From positions 1-42,340 of the forward strand of contig DLOU01000057.1 in the NCBI GenBank assembly GCA_002477275.1: a stretch of 42,340 nt of DNA, read 5' to 3'. Each line of letters begins with the position of its first letter. The stretch's first letter is position 1. A program made the position numbers and the translations under genes. This document shows positions 41,877-42,340 of the stretch, in pieces. Source of the DNA: Caryophanales bacterium UBA7476 (GTDB taxonomy: Bacteria; Bacillota_I; Bacilli_A; RF39; UBA660). The notes below the pieces were generated by a model. That model worked only from the letters and a program-made list of their open reading frames with translations. It was not told the origin of the DNA and searched no databases.

Positions 41877-41914
41877 AAACTACAAATTGCATAGTTAAAA
41901 TTTGTAGTTTTTTG
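41877..41914 (+). terminator. Terminator of the MMPL operon
   Basis: AAACTACAAATT (41877-41888) and AATTTGTAGTTT (41899-41910) form a perfect 12-base stem followed by T. Confidence 0.9.
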
Positions 41915-42011
41915 TTGCTTTTTATTTATAATTTTTAAAATTGGTCTTTTGATTTATTACTTCTTTTATTATATAACAGCACTACTTCCAAGAAAAAAAG
42001 GAGATGGTGTG

Positions 42012-42340
42012 ATGGAAGATAAAGAATTTTATACTTGCAGATATGATAGAACTTTTAAAGAGGTATTTATGAAGAAAGAAAATAAGGATTTACTTATTCC
42101 TCTTCTAGAAAGTATTCTTGATATTAAAATCAAAGAGTTAACATATCTAAACTTGGAGAAGAATAGTGATAATGTAAGACTTAAAAGAAAACATTTTGAT
42201 CTTCATATTAAAACAGAAAATGAAAATATACAAATAGAAGTTAATTCACAGATGAGGGATTATGTTAGATGTAGAAATATATCTTATCTTTTTGATACGT
42301 ATTCTCATGATATTATAAAGGGAGAAGAATATGATCAAAA
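42012..42340 (+). CDS. PD-(D/E)XK nuclease-family transposase/Rpn-like protein (5' part only)
   Basis: The frame is open to the window edge, so only about 109 residues are seen. YDRTFKEVFMKKENKDLLIPLLESIL is the usual opening of the Rpn / PDDEXK_2 family. FDLHIKTENENIQIEVN gives the catalytic Asp and Glu, although Asn follows where Gln is usual. Such proteins occur in many copies in gut Firmicutes and promote recombination or transposition. Start chosen at ATG 42012, 7-8 bases after AAGGAG. Confidence 0.8.
   Translation, partial: MEDKEFYTCRYDRTFKEVFMKKENKDLLIPLLESILDIKIKELTYLNLEKNSDNVRLKRKHFDLHIKTENENIQIEVNSQMRDYVRCRNISYLFDTYSHDIIKGEEYDQ

Noticed and set aside
1..42340. TGA read as tryptophan (mycoplasma-like code)
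   Set aside because: Several genes end at TGA at the expected length (for example 1631-2758), and tryptophan is encoded by TGG throughout.

Overview
The window is very AT-rich DNA from a low-GC Firmicute (class Bacilli in the broad sense, of the Erysipelotrichales / RF39-like gut type). This rests on the codon use, the strong GGAGG-type ribosome sites, intrinsic terminators, lipoboxes, InlB-type repeat surface proteins, cell-wall sorting-like tails of the PKTGDN kind, and a GerA-type germinant receptor that points to an endospore former. TGA is used as a stop, so the standard bacterial code applies. There are no rRNA, tRNA or CRISPR features.

Layout. Positions 1-20 kb are chromosomal accessory and envelope genes: a CAT-like acetyltransferase, a PrsW-like membrane protease, several secreted repeat proteins, a minus-strand gerAA-gerAC pair, an RlmD-type rRNA methyltransferase, a YdcF-like protein, an ORF6N protein behind a structured leader, a DUF5071 protein, lipoproteins, two alpha/beta hydrolases, and an XRE regulator with a DUF4097 protein.

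Positions 20209-30314 are a 10.1 kb integrated mobilizable element. It has cut an XRE regulator gene in two; the halves (20087-20208 and 30315-30801) join in frame to a 202-residue protein. The element carries a MobV relaxase, an oriT-like site matching the pMV158 nick core, a membrane-protein cargo operon including a VanZ-like gene, two XRE regulators with operator-like sites, small replication or SSB-like genes and a large serine recombinase. Its attP can be rebuilt: 10-base perfect inverted repeats lie exactly 12 bases either side of a GG core. attP lies inside the recombinase gene. On integration the last 49 codons of the recombinase are moved to the far left end of the element, and the chromosome supplies a 13-codon replacement tail. 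This is the most striking observation in the window.

Positions 30.8-42.3 kb are chromosomal again: an XRE/membrane regulator whose promoter shares an unusual GCAAC-flanked layout with the XRE gene at 18.2 kb, a Sua5/YrdC-family enzyme, a cluster of a GTPase, a kinase-like protein and a YjjX-like NTPase, a TetR-MMPL-secreted repeat protein module with palindromic operators, and the start of a PD-(D/E)XK nuclease-family gene cut by the window end.

All function assignments come from reading motifs by eye. No database search, fold prediction or alignment was run.
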